Assembly: GCF_013409255.1 (NCBI RefSeq)
Contig: NZ_JACCAS010000001.1
Span: 2,356,001-2,420,000, forward strand
Reading direction: 5' to 3'
Length of the DNA: 64,000 nt
DNA from: Paraburkholderia bryophila
Lineage (GTDB): Bacteria; Pseudomonadota; Gammaproteobacteria; Burkholderiales; Burkholderiaceae
Part shown: in pieces, positions 61,481 to 64,000 of the stretch
Layout: each line of letters starts with the position of its first letter
Numbering within the stretch: the stretch's first letter is position 1
The notes under the pieces: model-generated
Database searches by the model: none
Told to the model about the DNA's origin: nothing
Seen by the model: only the letters and a program-made list of their open reading frames with translations
Position numbers and translations under genes: made by a program

Positions 61481-62095
61481 TTATTCCTTATTTTCGCGCT
61501 GCAGCAAATGAAAGTGGACGGCGCCCGCTTTCCCTTGCCGCACGATTTCCCAGCCGGCTAGCGTCTCGTTGCCCTCGAGTTCGAGCGCTTCGCCCGTTTC
61601 CACGTACAGAAAACCTTCGGCGCTGATCAACGGCACGGCCAGCGTGAGCGCCTTGTCGAGCAGACCGGCGTCGAATGGCGGATCGAGAAACACCACGTCG
61701 AACGAGCCGGGCGCAAGGCTTGCAGCAAGCCGCAGGCCGTCCGCTTCGGCAATTTCGATCGTGCGCGCCGCGAGGCGTTCCTGATTCGCGCGCAACTGGG
61801 CGGCGGCGCGCGCATTGCGCTCCACCATCAGAACCCGCGCCGCGCCGCGCGACGCCGCCTCGAAGCCTAGCGCGCCGCTGCCGGCGAACAGATCGAGGCA
61901 GCGCCGACCTTCCAGATCCTGGCCAAGCCAGTTGAAGAGCGTTTCGCGCACGCGGTCGGGCGTGGGGCGCAGGCCGTCGAGGTCGAGCACGGGCAACGGT
62001 GTGCGCTTCCAGTCGCCGCCAATGATGCGGATGGCGTGCGGCTTGCCGCCTTTGGACGAAGCGCCGTGAGCGCGTGAAGATGAAGAACGGGGCAT
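61481..62095 (-). CDS. rsmD: 16S rRNA (guanine966-N2)-methyltransferase
   Basis: A 204-residue SAM methyltransferase. The motifs are RIIGGDWKRTPLPV, LRPTPDRVRETLFNWL, SAM loop CLDLFAGSGALGFEAASRG and catalytic DVVFLDPPFD. It methylates G966 of 16S rRNA. It precedes coaD on the same strand with about 110 bases between stop and start. It is divergent from ftsY, the usual neighbour. Confidence 0.95.
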   Translation of the reverse strand: MPRSSSSRAHGASSKGGKPHAIRIIGGDWKRTPLPVLDLDGLRPTPDRVRETLFNWLGQDLEGRRCLDLFAGSGALGFEAASRGAARVLMVERNARAAAQLRANQERLAARTIEIAEADGLRLAASLAPGSFDVVFLDPPFDAGLLDKALTLAVPLISAEGFLYVETGEALELEGNETLAGWEIVRQGKAGAVHFHLLQRENKE

Positions 62096-62336
62096 GCAGT
62101 TTCAATGACTTGATGTGGGCGCCCGCCACGCCGATGCGCGGGGGCCGGAGCGCCAACGTTACCACAGGGGCGCGCCGCGTCCAGCCTGGCCGTTCGGCCG
62201 ATACGACGGGCGGCGGCGCGCCTGATAAAATGTGCGGCTTCCAGCGCCTTGCATCCCGCATCGCAACGCTGCCTGCCGCTCCCACCGGCCTTGTGCCGGC
62301 TACGCGCATCGGCGCGCGCTTTCACCACGCCAGATC

Positions 62337-63521
62337 ATGTTCAGCTTTTTCAAACGATTCAAGGGTTCGAAAGAGTCCGATAACGCGCCAGAAGAGTCGC
62401 AAACCGCGCCGGAAGGCTTGGCGCCCGAGCGCGCGGTAGAGACGCCTGTCGCACCGTCGGCGCCGCGTCCGGCGGTGGTTTCGCCCGCCCCTGCTCCTGT
62501 GGCCGCTCCAATCGAGCCGGAGCAAGAAGAACCCGCGCTCGAAGAATACGAAACCGACGAAACCCCCAAAACCCCCGAAACCGTCGAAATCGTCCCGCCC
62601 CCCGAGCAGGACGCGGGCGCCAAGCGCTCGTGGCTAACGCGCCTGAAAACCGGCCTGTCGAAGACGAGTTCCAGCCTGACCGGCATTTTTGTCAACGCGA
62701 AGATTGACGACGACCTCTACGAGGAACTCGAAACCGCGCTGCTGATGTCCGACGCGGGCGTCGGTGCCACCGAGTTCCTGCTCGAATCGCTGCGTGAAAA
62801 AGTGCGCGCTGAGCGCCTCACCGATCCGCAACAGGTGAAGGCAGCGCTGCGCACTCTGCTGATCGACCTGCTCAAGCCGCTCGAAAAGTCGCTGATGCTC
62901 GGCCGCGCGCAGCCGCTCGTCATGATGATCGCCGGCGTGAACGGCGCGGGCAAAACGACCAGCATCGGCAAGCTCGCCAAGCATCTGCAGAGTTTCGACC
63001 AGTCGGTGCTGCTGGCCGCCGGCGACACGTTCCGCGCCGCCGCGCGCGAGCAGTTGGCGATCTGGGGTCAGCGCAACAACGTGACGGTCGTGTCGCAGGA
63101 AAGCGGCGACCCGGCGGCGGTGATCTTCGACGCGGTCGGCGCCGCGCGAGCGCGCAAGATTGACGTGATGATGGCGGACACGGCCGGCCGTCTGCCGACC
63201 CAGTTGCATCTGATGGAAGAGCTGCGCAAGGTGAAGCGCGTGATCGGCAAGGCGCAAGACGGCGCGCCGCACGAAGTGCTGCTGGTGATCGACGCGAACA
63301 CCGGCCAGAACGCGCTCGCGCAAGTGAAGGCCTTCGACGACGCGCTCGGCCTCACCGGCCTGATCGTCACCAAGCTCGACGGCACGGCAAAGGGCGGCAT
63401 TCTCGCCGCAATCGCGCGGCAGCGACCGATTCCGGTGTATTTCATCGGCGTTGGCGAAAAGGTCGAGGATTTGCAGCCGTTCAGCGCGGAAGAGTTTTCG
63501 GACGCGTTGCTGGGCGGTTGA
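62337..63521 (+). CDS. ftsY: signal recognition particle receptor FtsY
   Basis: A 394-residue SRP GTPase. MFSFFKRFKG is a basic membrane-binding start. An acidic, Pro-rich A domain (about 20-95) and the NG domain (about 98-394) follow. GTPase motifs are GVNGAGKTTSIGKLA, DTFRAAAREQL, DTAGRLPTQLHL and TKLDGTAKGG. It docks ribosome-SRP complexes at the inner membrane. The start ATG at 62337 matches the family; no ribosome site is evident. Confidence 0.97.
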   Translation: MFSFFKRFKGSKESDNAPEESQTAPEGLAPERAVETPVAPSAPRPAVVSPAPAPVAAPIEPEQEEPALEEYETDETPKTPETVEIVPPPEQDAGAKRSWLTRLKTGLSKTSSSLTGIFVNAKIDDDLYEELETALLMSDAGVGATEFLLESLREKVRAERLTDPQQVKAALRTLLIDLLKPLEKSLMLGRAQPLVMMIAGVNGAGKTTSIGKLAKHLQSFDQSVLLAAGDTFRAAAREQLAIWGQRNNVTVVSQESGDPAAVIFDAVGAARARKIDVMMADTAGRLPTQLHLMEELRKVKRVIGKAQDGAPHEVLLVIDANTGQNALAQVKAFDDALGLTGLIVTKLDGTAKGGILAAIARQRPIPVYFIGVGEKVEDLQPFSAEEFSDALLGG

Positions 63522-63605
63522 ACGACGCGAACGTCTTGACGCAGCAGTGAGCGCAAAGCGGCGACAAGCGAAAAGCAGCAACAAGAAAAAGCAAAAGCAA
63601 CAAGC

Positions 63606-63635
63606 AAAAAGGGCACTTCGAGGAGTGCCCTTTTT
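63606..63635. terminator. bidirectional intrinsic terminator after ftsY
   Basis: AAAAAGGGCACT and AGTGCCCTTTTT pair over a 6-base loop, with T-runs on both strands. It serves ftsY and the convergent GST gene. The 70 bases before it are a simple A/G-rich tract. Confidence 0.9.
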
Positions 63636-63652
63636 ACCTTCAACCCATCACC

Positions 63653-64000
63653 TCACTCAGCGTCCGGCTGCGCGCCAGGCGCCGCACGAGCAAACGGATC
63701 GAGTTGCATCGCGTGATCGTAGATGCGCTGAATCGTCGGAAACTTTGCCGTGTCGACCTTGAAGCGCTGCGCATTGAACACTTGCGGGATCAGACAGGCG
63801 TCCGCGAGCGTCGGCGTGTCGCCGAAACACAGCTTGCCGGTGCGCGGGTCGCCGGCCAGATGCGTCTCCAGCGTCGCGAAACCCGCTTCGACCCAATGCT
63901 TGTACCACGCGTCTTTCGCATCTTCATCCACGCATAGCGTGTGCTTCAGATACTTCAGCACGCGCAGATTGTTCAGCGGATGAATCTCGCACGCCACCTG
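63653..64000 (-). CDS. maiA: glutathione S-transferase, maleylacetoacetate isomerase-like (5' end cut off)
   Basis: The last 115 codons of a zeta-class GST. The frame stays open to the window edge, so the start lies beyond 64000. Visible are EIHPLNNLRVLKYL, WVEAGFATLETHL, and the zeta-class segment CFGDTPTLADACLIPQVFNAQRF. This class isomerises maleylacetoacetate in tyrosine/homogentisate breakdown. The N-terminal glutathione-binding motif is out of view, so isomerase versus general GST is not settled. Confidence 0.85.
   Translation of the reverse strand, partial: QVACEIHPLNNLRVLKYLKHTLCVDEDAKDAWYKHWVEAGFATLETHLAGDPRTGKLCFGDTPTLADACLIPQVFNAQRFKVDTAKFPTIQRIYDHAMQLDPFARAAPGAQPDAE

Overview
The window is a dense, GC-rich bacterial chromosome segment. 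Gene content and order point to a betaproteobacterium of the family Burkholderiaceae, most like Paraburkholderia/Burkholderia chromosome 1. The evidence is the blocks kdsD-kdsC-lptC-lptA-lptB-rpoN-hpf-ptsN-hprK-rapZ and lolB-ispE-tRNA-Gln-prs-rplY-pth, a DUF4148 secreted protein, and ferredoxin/coaD/rsmD beside ftsY. The genus is inferred from memory of gene order, not from a database search.

Region 1 (1-9.4 kb, all leftward) is accessory and regulatory. It holds an alpha/beta hydrolase cut by the window edge, a secreted CHRD protein, a 1495-residue BvgS-type hybrid kinase, an AqpZ-like water channel whose stop overlaps the kinase start, and three tandem NarL/FixJ response regulators. A strong intrinsic terminator on the opposite strand, with no gene in front of it, suggests a small RNA near 1.18-1.25 kb. 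Region 2 (9.4-11.7 kb) is a divergent MFS transporter/LysR pair. Region 3 (12.2-17.5 kb) is a compact respiratory operon: diheme cytochrome c, triheme dehydrogenase-type cytochrome c, a 58-residue membrane peptide, B-family oxidase subunits II and I, and another diheme cytochrome c. Region 4 (17.5-24 kb) has a chemoreceptor with a near-consensus FliA promoter, a DUF4239-like membrane protein, a leucine-dehydrogenase-type enzyme divergent from an Lrp/AsnC regulator, a periplasmic hydrolase and a DUF4148 protein. Region 5 (23.9-27 kb) is an arsenic operon: arsR, an ACR3 arsenite pump, an ArsC-acetyltransferase fusion and arsH.

From 27 kb to the right end the content is mostly housekeeping. It runs ssb, an MFS transporter and uvrA (divergent), an AI-2E/PerM-type permease, then an unrecognised effector-like coiled-coil protein flanked by palindromes. 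After that come a PepSY membrane protein, purU, a Nudix hydrolase, a LysE exporter, apt and a Kef-type antiporter. The envelope/nitrogen block follows: kdsD, kdsC, lptC, lptA, lptB (Kdo synthesis and LPS transport), then rpoN, hpf, ptsN, hprK and rapZ (sigma-54, ribosome hibernation, nitrogen PTS). A Lon-N protein, mutY and mutM, a TPR protein, lolB, ispE, tRNA-Gln, prs, rplY, pth, hisC, a ferredoxin, coaD, rsmD, ftsY and a truncated maiA-like gene close the window.

The most interesting candidates are the aquaporin/BvgS/three-regulator cluster, the orphan sRNA candidate, the self-contained cytochrome oxidase cluster, the effector-like gene at 33.46-34.45 kb, the attenuator-like hairpin in front of rplY, and the promoter embedded in ispE. 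No insertion sequence, prophage, CRISPR array or rRNA gene was seen.
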